From: Medakamo hakoo
Lineage: Eukaryota; Chlorophyta; Trebouxiophyceae; Coccomyxaceae
Direction: 5' to 3'
DNA: 64,000 nt
NCBI GenBank assembly: GCA_026636295.1
Contig: CP089450.1
Span: 1,054,001 to 1,118,000, forward strand
The notes under the pieces: model-generated
What the model saw: only the letters and a program-made list of their open reading frames with translations
Told to the model about the DNA's origin: nothing
The model's database searches: none
Program-made: the position numbers and the translations under genes
Part shown: in pieces, positions 1 through 8,944 of the stretch
Layout: each line of letters starts with the position of its first letter
Position numbering within the stretch: the stretch's first letter is position 1

Positions 1-1
1 G

Positions 2-742
2 CCGGACGCCCGCCCCCTGCCTCCGGGCGTCCCGCCACCCGACCCGTCCGCCGGCCTGCTCGCACCCGCCCTCACCGCCTGGTTCGCGCGGGCGGGCGAA
101 GTCGTGGGCGCGTACGAAATTGCGGCGTCGACCGCCGCGCTCGGCCGCCTGGCCCTCTCCCCACCGCACCCGGCGCTCGACGGCCTGGCCGTGCCCGGCG
201 CGCCGATCGTCGACGCCGGCGCAACCATCCGCACCCGGTCTCGGGCGCGGGCGGCGGGTCCACAAGCCTGGACGGCGCTGCCAGCGCGCGCCAAGGCGCT
301 GTCTTTGTTGGCCGACGCCGTCCTGGAAGAAGCGGAAGGCGGGCGCGGCGCGTGCGGCGCCGACGACGACGACGACGACGGCTGGGAGTCGGCGTCGACG
401 GATGACGAGAACGACGAGAACGACACGCCCTCGCCCGCGGGTCGGTCGTCCGTCGCGGTGGCGCTGGCCCGTGGGGATGGGACGGCCGCCTTTTCGGCCC
501 GCCTGGGCAAAATCGCGGGCGGGCTGCCCGGGTTTGACGACCTAGGCGACGGGGCCGACGACGGCGACGCGGACGCGGACGCCGACCCGTCGGATCCGCT
601 GATGACGGCGCGGCCGGGCGTCTTAGCCGCTGCGGATCTTAAAAGGGCGGCAGAGGTGGATGCGGCGGGCCTGGCGGCGGCGGCGGGGTTGCTATCCGCG
701 GCGCAGCGCGCGGCTATCGAAGCCGCGGTGCGGGGAGCGTGA
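2..742 (+). CDS. IPO9: Importin-9-like nuclear import receptor, C-terminal part (5' end outside window)
   Basis: Open reading frame entering from the left edge; 246 residues are visible. Importin-9 is a karyopherin-beta that carries ribosomal proteins and histones into the nucleus. The visible part matches the end of that family: a segment IRTRSRARAAGPQAWTALP (bases 229-285), which resembles the IRTRSKS..ERWTNIP block of animal importin-9, then a long acidic stretch (about bases 355-600) with runs of Asp, then a last block around SDPLMTARPG and LLSAAQRAAIEAAV that parallels the family's C-terminal DPLYQIDLQ...LNDNERRVLQSI. Poly-Asp is encoded by a GAC repeat near 361-380. The gene ends in TGA and is convergent with the glutaredoxin gene 259 bp away. 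No intron is visible in this part. The family assignment rests on these C-terminal motifs only. Confidence 0.75.
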   Translation, partial: PDARPLPPGVPPPDPSAGLLAPALTAWFARAGEVVGAYEIAASTAALGRLALSPPHPALDGLAVPGAPIVDAGATIRTRSRARAAGPQAWTALPARAKALSLLADAVLEEAEGGRGACGADDDDDDGWESASTDDENDENDTPSPAGRSSVAVALARGDGTAAFSARLGKIAGGLPGFDDLGDGADDGDADADADPSDPLMTARPGVLAAADLKRAAEVDAAGLAAAAGLLSAAQRAAIEAAVRGA

Positions 743-1001
743 GATGGGGTGGAGAGGGTTGGGTGGGGTGTGGGGCTGGTGGAAAAAAAAAAAAAACAGA
801 CACGCGGGTGTCCCCTGTCTCTCTCTTTTCTTACACGGGTCCTGCGACAGCGCACAGCCTTCACCCCAGCAGCAGCAAGGAGAGCGGGCGGGCGGCCGCG
901 CGCCCCTCTCTTTTTTCTCTCAAACAATCTACGAACCCGCCGCGCCTCCCATCCCACCCCAGCCCAGCCCATGCCGCTTCCGTCCGCGTCCATCCCCTCA
1001 T

Positions 1002-1634
1002 TCACCCTTTGATCGAGGCCGCCGCCGCGCGCAGCATGGGCTCCAGTTTGCCTTCCTTCGCCAGCGTCGCCACGCCCGGGCCGTCGTTGCACCCGCCGCA
1101 GAATTCTTTGCCGATGAAGATTTGCGGCATGGAGGTGCGGTTGGTCATTTCAGACAGGGCGGCGCGGTAGATTTTGCCGTCCTGGCCCATTTCGTTGAGC
1201 TCCAGGATCTTGATCGGAGCTTTCACGCTCGCGTTCGTCTCCGCCAGGATTTCTTTCGCCTTCTTGCAAAACGGACACTGGGACCACGAGTAAACCATGA
1301 CGGGCGACGCCGCGACTTCAGCATTGATCTTTGCCTTCCACGCCGCGGAGTCGTACGGCCCGGCCTGCTGCTTGGCCAGCCATTTTTTACCCTCGTTCAC
1401 GGGTGAGTTCGTCAATGCCACGGTGACGGCGTTGACAAAGCCTTCGGGGAAGGCCGGGGACACGCCGGCCTTGTCGTCGTCGGCAGAGGCGCGAGGGCGG
1501 ACAGAGGTGGAACGGCGGGAGGGGGTGGTCGGCGCGCGCGCCGCGCGCAGAGCAGACGACGTGCGCGAGGGCGCCGCGGTAGAGAGAGAAGCCCGCATCG
1601 CGCCGGTCTGGAGGGACAAGGCACAAGTCTGCAT
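1002..1634 (-). CDS. Glutaredoxin with N-terminal targeting peptide (CPFC active site)
   Basis: Single-exon gene, 210 aa. The first ~55 residues are rich in Ser, Ala, Arg and Thr with few acids, like a plastid (or mitochondrial) transit peptide. The C-terminal ~100 residues are a glutaredoxin fold: active site C120-P-F-C123 after VYSWSQ, the cis-proline motif TSMPQIFI (P170) and a GG-C-N-D glutathione-binding turn (about 180-184). A dithiol CPFC site predicts glutathione-dependent disulfide reduction or deglutathionylation rather than the CGFS iron-sulfur role. Residues 56-108 (with FPEGFVNAVTVALTN) form a short extra segment between transit peptide and thioredoxin fold. Extra cysteines lie at 179 and 182. 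It is divergent from the legumain gene, 234 bp apart, with a perfect 18-bp palindrome in its upstream region. The ATG chosen is the only one giving a typical transit peptide. Confidence 0.88.
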   Translation of the reverse strand: MQTCALSLQTGAMRASLSTAAPSRTSSALRAARAPTTPSRRSTSVRPRASADDDKAGVSPAFPEGFVNAVTVALTNSPVNEGKKWLAKQQAGPYDSAAWKAKINAEVAASPVMVYSWSQCPFCKKAKEILAETNASVKAPIKILELNEMGQDGKIYRAALSEMTNRTSMPQIFIGKEFCGGCNDGPGVATLAKEGKLEPMLRAAAASIKG

Positions 1635-1705
1635 GGCTGTGTTTTGTGTGTGGATGTGCGAGGGAAGGAGCGGTCGTGTGCCCGCGCGCGTTGCAGTGGG
1701 GAAAA

Positions 1706-1723
1706 GCTTTCTCTAGAGAAAGC
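1706..1723. promoter_or_regulatory. Perfect 18-bp palindrome in the glutaredoxin/legumain divergent promoter
   Basis: GCTTTCTCTAGAGAAAGC reads identically on both strands. It lies 71 nt upstream of the glutaredoxin ATG and 145 nt upstream of the legumain ATG, so it could serve either gene as a dimeric transcription-factor site. The half-site GCTTTCTCT contains a GAAAG core on the other strand. Function is inference only. Confidence 0.4.
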
Positions 1724-1868
1724 GCGTGTGGAGAGCCAGGGGAACAGAGCCACGAAAACTGCATGCGAAAGCGCACGCGCTCGAGTGGAGAGGGGAGCAG
1801 CGGCGGCGGCTTCGTGACCCCCGCACCCGCGCTCCTCTTCACGCGGCAACGCTGAGATCTGAATCGCC

Positions 1869-3368
1869 ATGGCGGCGCTGGCGGGACGGGCGCTGGCGCT
1901 CCTTGCGCTGGCAGTTTTGGCGACCGGCGTGCCCGCGGCACTCCCGCGACCTTCCGTGAGCGCAGCAGCGGCCGCGCAACCGCCGCCGCCCCCTTCCCCC
2001 TCCAACCTCCACGCCGTCATCGTCGCCGGTTCCGCGGGATGGGGCAACTACCGGCACCAAGCGGACGCGCTGCACGCGTACGCTGTGCTGACGGCGCGCG
2101 GCGTGCCGGCGTCTAGGATCGTTCTGATGGTGGCCGACGACCTGCGGGGCCACCCGTCAAACCCGGCCCCGGGCACCGTCATCAACTCGCCCGGCGGCCG
2201 GGACTTACGACAGGGCGTCACCGTCGACTACAGCGGCACGGACGTCACGGCGACGGCGTTGCTGGCCGTGCTGGCCGGCAACGCGAGCGCTGCGGCCGCC
2301 TCCACCAGCCCGGCCTCCACCCGCCGCGTGCTGGCCGACCTCCGCCCGTCCGACGCGGTGCTCCTCTTTTACTCCGACCACGGCGCGGAAGGCGTCCTGG
2401 GCATGCCGTCCGGTCCCCCCCTGTACGGCGACCAGTTGGTGCCGGCCCTGCAAGCCCTGCCGGTCGCGGACGTCGTGGCGGTCGTCGAAGCGTGCGAGGC
2501 GGGGAGCCTGTTTGAAGGGCTGGCGGACGCGCACGACGGCGGCGGCCCTCGCGTCTGGGCTCTCACGGCCGCGGCCGCGGGCGAGCCTTCTTGGGCCACG
2601 TTTTGCCCCCCCAAGGGCGGCGAGCAGGACAGGTGGGGGACCTGCCTGGGCGACGCGTTTGCCGTCGCGTGGCTGGCCGACGCCGAGCGGATGGGTGGCG
2701 CGGGCGACGACGGGGGCGGCGACGGCTGGGTCGTGTCCCACGCCCGGCGCTCGCACGCAGGCCGCCACACCGACCACCATGCCCGCCCTGAAACGCTGCA
2801 CGCCCAGTTCAGTGCTGTCCGAGCCGCTGTGCACGGCTCGCACGTCTCGCAGTTTGGAGCGGTGGGCTGGGCGCGGACGGAACCGGCCGCGGCGGTGGAG
2901 GGCGGGCGGGCCGCGGCCGTGCCGCTGCCGTTGGAGCCGGCGGGCGGTGCGCCGGCGTTTCGCTCCCTGCCGCAGTGGGAGGCGAGCGGTGGCAGCGAGA
3001 GCGTGGCGCCAGGCCTGGGCGCGGCCGCCCTGGCCGGCCTGGCGTCTCCTCCAGCGCCGGGTGGCGGGCGCACGCCATTCCCGTGCGTGCGCCGCCTGGC
3101 CGACGCCTGGCACCGGGCGGGCTGCGGCGGCGGGCTGAGTGGGACTCTGTCTTCCCCAGGCCTTGTGCGAGACCAGTCCGGCCTGCGGCACGCGGCGCTG
3201 CTGGCCCGGGCGTGCCGGGCGGGCGCGGATGAGGGTGAGGTGGAGAGGCGGCTCGTGAACGCGTGTGGCGGTGGTGGCGGAGGGCCTCAAAAGGAGGTCG
3301 GGGCCCCAGGCGCGCGCGTGCACGCCTTGGCCTCAGTCCTCGTACACGCGGATACCATCACCGCGTGA
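1869..3368 (+). CDS. Legumain / vacuolar processing enzyme (C13 asparaginyl endopeptidase)
   Basis: Single exon, 499 aa. A signal peptide is evident (ALALLALAVLATGVPAALP, residues ~8-26), followed by the C13 caspase-like core. Recognisable blocks are HAVIVAGSAGWGNYRHQADA (49-67), the catalytic histidine in FYSDHGAEGVLGMP (His171) and the catalytic cysteine in VVEACEAGSLFEGL (Cys209), then SWATFCP and TCLGDAFAVAW as in plant vacuolar processing enzymes. The C-terminal ~120 residues resemble the legumain stabilisation/prodomain, with a cysteine-containing end (HAALLARAC...VNACGG). Legumains act in lytic vacuoles, cleaving after Asn, and self-activate at acid pH by removing the C-terminal prodomain. 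GPI transamidase (same clan) was considered, but the legumain-type C-terminal domain and the absence of a C-terminal membrane helix argue against it. It is convergent with TBCB: only 39 bp separate the stops. A TGTAA motif lies 24 nt downstream of the stop. Confidence 0.93.
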   Translation: MAALAGRALALLALAVLATGVPAALPRPSVSAAAAAQPPPPPSPSNLHAVIVAGSAGWGNYRHQADALHAYAVLTARGVPASRIVLMVADDLRGHPSNPAPGTVINSPGGRDLRQGVTVDYSGTDVTATALLAVLAGNASAAAASTSPASTRRVLADLRPSDAVLLFYSDHGAEGVLGMPSGPPLYGDQLVPALQALPVADVVAVVEACEAGSLFEGLADAHDGGGPRVWALTAAAAGEPSWATFCPPKGGEQDRWGTCLGDAFAVAWLADAERMGGAGDDGGGDGWVVSHARRSHAGRHTDHHARPETLHAQFSAVRAAVHGSHVSQFGAVGWARTEPAAAVEGGRAAAVPLPLEPAGGAPAFRSLPQWEASGGSESVAPGLGAAALAGLASPPAPGGGRTPFPCVRRLADAWHRAGCGGGLSGTLSSPGLVRDQSGLRHAALLARACRAGADEGEVERRLVNACGGGGGGPQKEVGAPGARVHALASVLVHADTITA

Positions 3369-3392
3369 TTTCAAAAAGACAGGGAAAATTGC

Positions 3393-3397
3393 TGTAA
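3393..3397 (+). terminator. TGTAA, candidate green-algal poly(A) signal for legumain
   Basis: TGTAA is the usual polyadenylation signal of many chlorophyte algae in place of AATAAA. It falls 24 nt after the legumain stop and 11 nt before the stop of convergent TBCB, so the transcript would end inside the TBCB coding region. A pentamer alone is weak evidence. Confidence 0.35.
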
Positions 3398-3407
3398 CAC
3401 CTCCCCT

Positions 3408-4635
3408 TTAGATCTCGTCCCCGCTGTCGAACAGGCCGTCATCAAGTGGCGGGAAGTCGCCGACCGTCACGGCGCCCGGCCGGACAAAGCCGCCAAAACC
3501 CGGCGCGCACTCAAACAGGCGGGCCGGGGGTGGGCCACCACCGCGGACGGCCGCGGGCGGGGTGCCGTCGTTTTTACCGACGGGCTCGTCGTACTCGACT
3601 CCGACCCAGGGGCCGGGCGGAAGGGACGGGATGGCGCCGACGAAGCGGACCGCGCCGCGCTTGCCACCTGGAGCGACTTCGCACCGCGCGCCGAGCGGGA
3701 TGGCCGCGACGGCGTCCGCGACGGCGGCGGCAGTGTCGGCGTCCGAGGGCGGCGGCGGCGGCGGCAGGTTTTCACCCCGGCGGGCGGCCAGCTCCCGGGC
3801 GGCCGTCCAGGTGGGGTCGACCTGTTGTTGGGGTGAGGGGCGCCGTGCGTGAGGGCGGGGTGTGTTGCTCCCAGCGGTTTGTGTTCCATCCCACCTGCGC
3901 GCCCCGTCCAAAAAAAAAAAAAACACGCACCTTGCGCCGTTCCTCTTTGTACGCCCGGTACGTGCCCTCCCGGGCCGCGTAGTCCGCGTCGGACATGACG
4001 TACTTCTCCACTTTCGACGTGTCTTCCAACCACCCCGTGCGCGCGAGCGAGTGCGGGTTGGTGTCGGTGATCTTGAGCAGCCCGCCGTCGGCCGGGGAGT
4101 AGAAGCCCAGGGGGCGGGCCTCGTCGGACAGCGGGATGGGCGGTCCGGACCCTGGGTTTGACAGGCACACCACCATGTCATCCGCGGACGTGCCGGTGTG
4201 GGTGGCGAGCTTGGCTTTCAGGGCGGCGATGGTCATCTGTCGATGCGTGGAGGGAGGGGGGCGGGGGAGGTTTGAGGAGCGGATGGGGAAGGAAGGGGAG
4301 CGGGCGCGCGCGGCGGAAGAAGAAGGGAACAAGATTGGTCGCGCGCGTGGGCAAGGCGCGTCTTTTTCACCCCAGCTTCCTTCCCGGCGGGTCGGGCATG
4401 GCCTGAGTCTTCCAGGCGACGCGCGCACGAGGGAGAGGCATGCGCGGAGCCCCTGTATTCCCGCGCACGAGATCGACAAAAAAAAACGCACGTGCCGGTC
4501 CAGGCGCAGCTCCGCAAACCGCGCCTTCAGTGACGCGTGCTCCACGGACAGGCGCACGGTGCTGGCAGCTTGGTTCAAGCCCGCGCTGCCGGCCGGGTCT
4601 GTGACGTAGGCGCGCAGGGCGGCGAGCGAGTCCAT
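3408..4635 (-). CDS. TBCB: Tubulin-folding cofactor B (UBL + CAP-Gly)
   Basis: Three exons, complement(3408..3821, 3931..4236, 4492..4635), 287 aa, both introns in phase 0. TBCB binds alpha-tubulin with TBCE and helps fold and dissociate tubulin dimers in the cytosol. The N-terminal half is a ubiquitin-like domain (TVRLSVEH.., [10 protein letters not shown]..) ending with a VEKYVMSD block that parallels VEKYTIS in animal TBCB. The C-terminal CAP-Gly domain runs from about residue 190 ([20 protein letters not shown], then GKNDGT, then [19 protein letters not shown]). The protein ends DSGDEI, close to the conserved DEI tail of TBCB that CAP-Gly domains recognise. Both introns begin GTGCG followed by a run of Ts. 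It is divergent from the GYF gene, with 154 bp between the ATGs. Confidence 0.93.
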
Positions 4636-4789
4636 CGCTCTGATGTTCTCCTTCTCCTCTCTCTTTCGGAGCAGAGTGTGAGAGGGAGCAGACGAGCGCT
4701 GGCACAGCAGCTTTTCTCCTCCCGCCGCGGAGCGCGTAGGGAAAGCAAGAGCGGCCAGAGCGCCAAAAAAAACAGCAACACCACACACA

Positions 4790-7700
4790 ATGGAGGGAGG
4801 CGAACCCTCCCTTGCGCCACAGTGGCTACTCGTGGGGTCGTCAAAACCGGCCGGGACGGTGAGTGCTTGCTTGCGTTTTTTTTTTGTTCGGAGCGGCATG
4901 CGAACAGAAAAGCGGCGGAGGGAACAAAACACGCCGCCCACCGCCTCGCCGCCTCTCGATCCCTTCGGCCCTACCCCCGCCGGACGCGGATGAATCCAGC
5001 CTCGCCTGCGACTGCCATTCGCACGGCATCAATTGCCACCACCTGCCGCCGTCGTCGCAAAAACTGCGGCGGGGTTTCGGCGATGCGACACAGAAAAGCT
5101 CCGCCGCCCATCCTCTCACGCCACCCACCCACCCATCGACGCGACCGACAGGACGGACCTTCCAAAGACGACGCCCCCGGCGGCGGCGCGGCCAAGCCTG
5201 ACGCGGGCGGCTGGCGCACGGCAGCCGGCGGGAAAGACGGCGGTCCGCCACCGCGCTGGCGCGACGATGAGCGCGGCCCACGGTGGGTTGGCGTGGAGGT
5301 TTGAGGCTGCGGGCGGGGCGCCTGGTGCCTGTGCTTGTCAACGGGCGTGGTTAGGACGGGCGGATTGCCGCCCGGCGCCCCGCGGCCTCCGCACAAAGTG
5401 ACCGCCGACGAGGGATCGCAACGGCCCTCCTCATCCAACCTACACGCCCCATCCCCACATCCAAAAACACACAGGCGCCCGGAAGCCGCGGGCGCGCCGC
5501 GCTGGGGCGACGCGGCCGCCCCGCCCGCCGCCGCGCCCGGCACGGCTTCCGGCGCGGGCGGCGGCGGCGGGGCGGGCGACGCCCGCCCCCGGCCGGGCGG
5601 GCCGCGCGCGGGCGGCGGCCCGCCCGGCGGAAACAACGGCTCCTCGTCCAACAGCGGCCCGCGCGGCGGCGACCGGTCGTGGGCGTCCTTCGGCTCGCAC
5701 CGCGACCGCGCAGACAGAGCTGCGGCTGGCGGGGAGGGCGGCCCGGCCGGCGGCGACCGCGGCACGTCGCGGTCGTCGTGGGAGCGGCCGAGCGGCGACG
5801 CGCGCGCCGACGGAGAGCGCGGCGACCGCGGCGGCGGCGACTACGGCGGGCGGTGGGGGTCGGGCGGCGGCGACCGGGGCGACCGGCCGCCCCGCCACCG
5901 GGACAGGGGGGAGCGCGGCGGCGACCGTGACCGCGACCACCACCACGGCGGCCCCGGGGACGTCCTCCCCGCGCCGCGTGGGTTCGGCCCGCCCTCCCGC
6001 GGCTTTGGCGCCGGGCGCGGGCGGGGCGGCCCGCTGCCGGGCGGCCCGCGCGGCGGTGGCGACCGCGGCCCCGGCGGCGGCCTGCCCGGGTCGCTGGGCG
6101 CCTCCCGGTGGAGCGACGGGCCCGGCGGCGGCGGCCGCTTTGGCGGCGACCGCGGCGGCGGCGACCGCGGCGGCGGCGGGCCCGGCGGCGAACACCACGC
6201 CTTTGCCCGTGGCGCCGCCGACTCCCGGCCCGCGCCCCCGCTGGGGTCTCGCACCGCGTCCCGCGTCTACCCCAAACGCACGGCCGTCTCCATTTTCCGC
6301 GCGCTCGAACGGGCGGGCGGGCCGGCGCCGCCCGCGGCCGCGCTCGCCGCGGCCGACCCGGCCCTGCTGCCCGGCCCGGGCGAGCGCCTGCCCGACGTCC
6401 TGGACGTGCTGGCGGGCCTGCACGACGTCCCCGGCGCGCCGCCGCCCGTCCCGGGTGAGGGCGAGCCGCCGGCCGCGTCCCCGCGCGGCGGCGGCGGCGG
6501 CGGCCTGGCCTCCGTCTCCTCGCTCGACGCGCCGCTGCACGCCCGCCCGCTCTCCGGCGGCGCGCTCGACCCGCCCCTGTCCCCGCTCGGCCCGCCGCCC
6601 GGCGCCGGCCCGCCGGCCGGCTCGCCCGCCCTGGACCCCGTAGCCCTCGCGGGCGCCGCGCCCGGCCCCGCGCCGCCCATCCCGCCGCCGGCGCACCCCG
6701 GCCCGGCCCTGGGCGATGAGTGGGAGTACCAAGACCCCGCGGGCCGGATCCAGGGGCCCTTCACGCGCGCCGACCTGGCGGAATGGTACGCCGCCGGCTT
6801 CTTCCCGCCGGGGCTGCCCACGCGGCCGGCGGGCGGGCAGGGGCCGTTCGCGCCGGTGGCGGCCCTGCTGGCGGCGTGGGCGGAGGCGGGCGCGGTCGCG
6901 CCCCTGGTGCCGGTGGTCGTCGGCGAGCCAGAGCCGTTTGCGCCGGCCGCCGCCGCCCCGCCGCCCGACGCGACGCCGGACTGGCTGGCGGCTGCCGCCG
7001 CCGTCGCGGCCCCACCCAGCCTGGACCCGCCCTACCCGGGCGGCGAGCCGGAGGCGGCGCTGGCGGCCGCGTTGAGCGCCGGGCTGGGCGGGCTGGGCGG
7101 CGGCGGGCCGGTCGAACCGCCGCCGCCGCAGGCGTGGGGCGCGCCGGTGCAGGCGGCGCCCGCCTCGCCCGTGCCCGCGCCGGGCGAGCCGTCCACGCCG
7201 CCGCCGCCGCCGCCCGCGACGGACGCGGCGCCCGCGTCGGAGCGTGGGCGGCGCCGGCGCAGCCGCGGCGGTGGGAAGGGCGGCGGCGGGGGCGGCGGCG
7301 CGCCGCCGCCGCCGCCCGCGCCCGCCGAACCCCGCCCGGCGCCCTGGGCGCCCGCCGCGGCTGCGGCCCCGCTGGCCCCCCGCAAGTCCCTGGCCGAAAT
7401 CCAGGCGGAGGAAGCGGCGGCGGCGGCGCGCGGCGAGGGGGCCGGCGCGCCCGCGCCCGCCGCGGGCTGGGCGCGCGCGGCTGGCGGCGCCCAAGTCACG
7501 GGCCCGGCCTTTGCCCGGCCGCCGCCCGGCATGGGCGGCGTGCCGTCGCATGGCGGCCCGTCCCACCCCCCGCCCTCCCCGCCCGAAGTCCTGGACGCGC
7601 GCGGGCTGCCGTCCGCGCCCGCGGGCATCACCCTGGGAGACGCCATCGCGGGCACGGTCGACCTGGGCGGTCCGCGCGCGCCCGCGTGGGGCGGGGCCGG

Positions 7701-8610
7701 CGCGCCGGCGGCGGCGGCGGCGACCGCGGCGGGCGCGGCTGACTTGCGCGTCGCGGCCGCCTCTGTCGGTGGGCGCCGCGGCCGCGGCGCCGGAGGCGCC
7801 GCGTCCGGCGATGGCGGCGGGAGCGCGTCGGGCGAGGCCGGCGGCGAGGCGGGCTTTTGGGATTACGCGCCGCCGCCCGGCGCCGCCGCGCCGGGCGAGA
7901 AGGCCTTGCAACCGTCCGCCGCCGCGCCTGGCCCGGCCAGGTCTGGGTGGGCGGCCGCGGCGGCGGCGCGGCCGCCGCCCGGGTCCGCCGCTGCGGCTGC
8001 GGCTGCGGCTCGTCCAGCGGCCGCGCGCCCGGCCGCGCCTGCCAACGGCGGCCGGGCTGCCGCGACGGCCCGCCCCTCCCAACCCGCGCCGGCCGCGGCG
8101 CAGCAGCAGCCCGCCCACCCGTCCGCCTCCTCCACGGCCGGCGACGAGCTGGTGCTGGAGGGCGTCGCCATGTCGCCCGCCTTCGAAGCCTGGTGCCGGG
8201 CGCAGATGGCGTCGCTGGCGGGCGCGCCCGACCTCGCCCTGCCCCGCTGGCTGATGAGCCTGTCGTCGACGGGCGAGGTGGCTGAAACCGTGACGGCGTA
8301 CCTGGGCGAGTCCGCCGCCGCCGCCGCCTTCACGGCCGAGTTCCTGCGGCGCAAGGGCGTCGAGCTCGCGGCCGCCGCGTCGACGGGCCGCAAAGCCCGG
8401 CGCCGGGCGGGCGCGGCCAGCCGGACGACCAGCAGCGAGGCTGGTGGCGTGGGCGCGGCCGCGGCGCCGCTCGCGCCCGCGGTCAAGCCGCCGCTCCCCG
8501 TCCGGGCAGCCGAGCCGGAAGACGCGGGCTGGGTGCAGACGTCGGCGAAGAGCAAGCGGCGTGGCGGCGGCGGCGGCGGCGGGCCGCGCAACACCATCCC
8601 CGGGATGTGA
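4790..8610 (+). CDS. GYF-domain protein, plant GIGYF/PSIG1-like
   Basis: Three exons, 4790..4858, 5152..5282 and 5475..8610, giving about 1,111 aa. The start was chosen because the first exon encodes MEGGEPSLAPQWLL.., which matches the LSPQWLL..KPG start of plant GYF proteins, and the phases join cleanly (0, then 2). After a Gly/Arg/Asp-rich (RGG-like) region comes the GYF domain at about residues 483-535: WEYQDPAGRIQGPFTRADLA, then EWYAAGFFP. GYF domains bind proline-rich PPGF/PPGL motifs. In plants and animals such proteins act in translational repression and mRNA decay. Further plant-like blocks are RKSLAEIQAEE (about 637-647), GWARAAGG and a C-terminal helical part (AFEAWCRAQMASLAGAPDLA). 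Most of the rest is disordered Pro/Gly/Ala low complexity. The family is firm; the exact function is not. Confidence 0.85.
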
Positions 8611-8944
8611 GAGGGTTTTGTTTGGGGGGGGGGGGGAGATGGAGAGGGTTGGCCCCTCCCCCCGCCTGTGCGAGAGAGCGTCCCCCGCCCTTTTGTTTTG
8701 TTTTTGTTTTTTTGACAACGGGATGAGAGTGTGTGTGCGCGTGTGTGTGTGTGTCGAGTGTGTTACGTACGAGGCGCAGGAGAGAGGGTGAGAGGCCATC
8801 GCTCAACAAGCAGACGCACACACGTTTTTTGTTTTCCTGAAAACATTTCACAGCTGGTTGGTTGGTTATGGGATGGCTCTCCTTCGTTTTCCTTTCCTCC
8901 CCCGCGCGCACACCACCCGCCCCTCTCCCCTCCCTCCAGCCACA
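8611..8944. other. Intergenic, shared 3' flank of GYF gene and transporter
   Basis: 334 bp between two convergent stops. It contains a run of 13 G (about 8625-8637), T-rich tracts around 8690-8715 and a (GT)n microsatellite around 8729-8756. No exon or RNA gene is recognisable. The clustering of homopolymers here is typical of non-coding DNA in this window. Confidence 0.6.

Noticed and set aside
1869-3368. GPI-anchor transamidase (GPI8) instead of legumain
   Set aside because: Same protease clan, but the legumain-type prodomain at the C-terminus is present and a C-terminal membrane helix is absent.
4863-5151. ATGs at 4990 and 5083 as start of the GYF gene
   Set aside because: Both lie within the first intron. 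The upstream exon at 4790 encodes the SLAPQWLL motif shared with plant GYF proteins and splices in phase.
5440-8799. 1,119-codon open frame on the minus strand opposite the GYF gene
   Set aside because: Arises from GC-rich codon bias: the antisense frame avoids stops. It is Arg/Ala/Gly noise without any domain, while the plus strand has a clear GYF domain.
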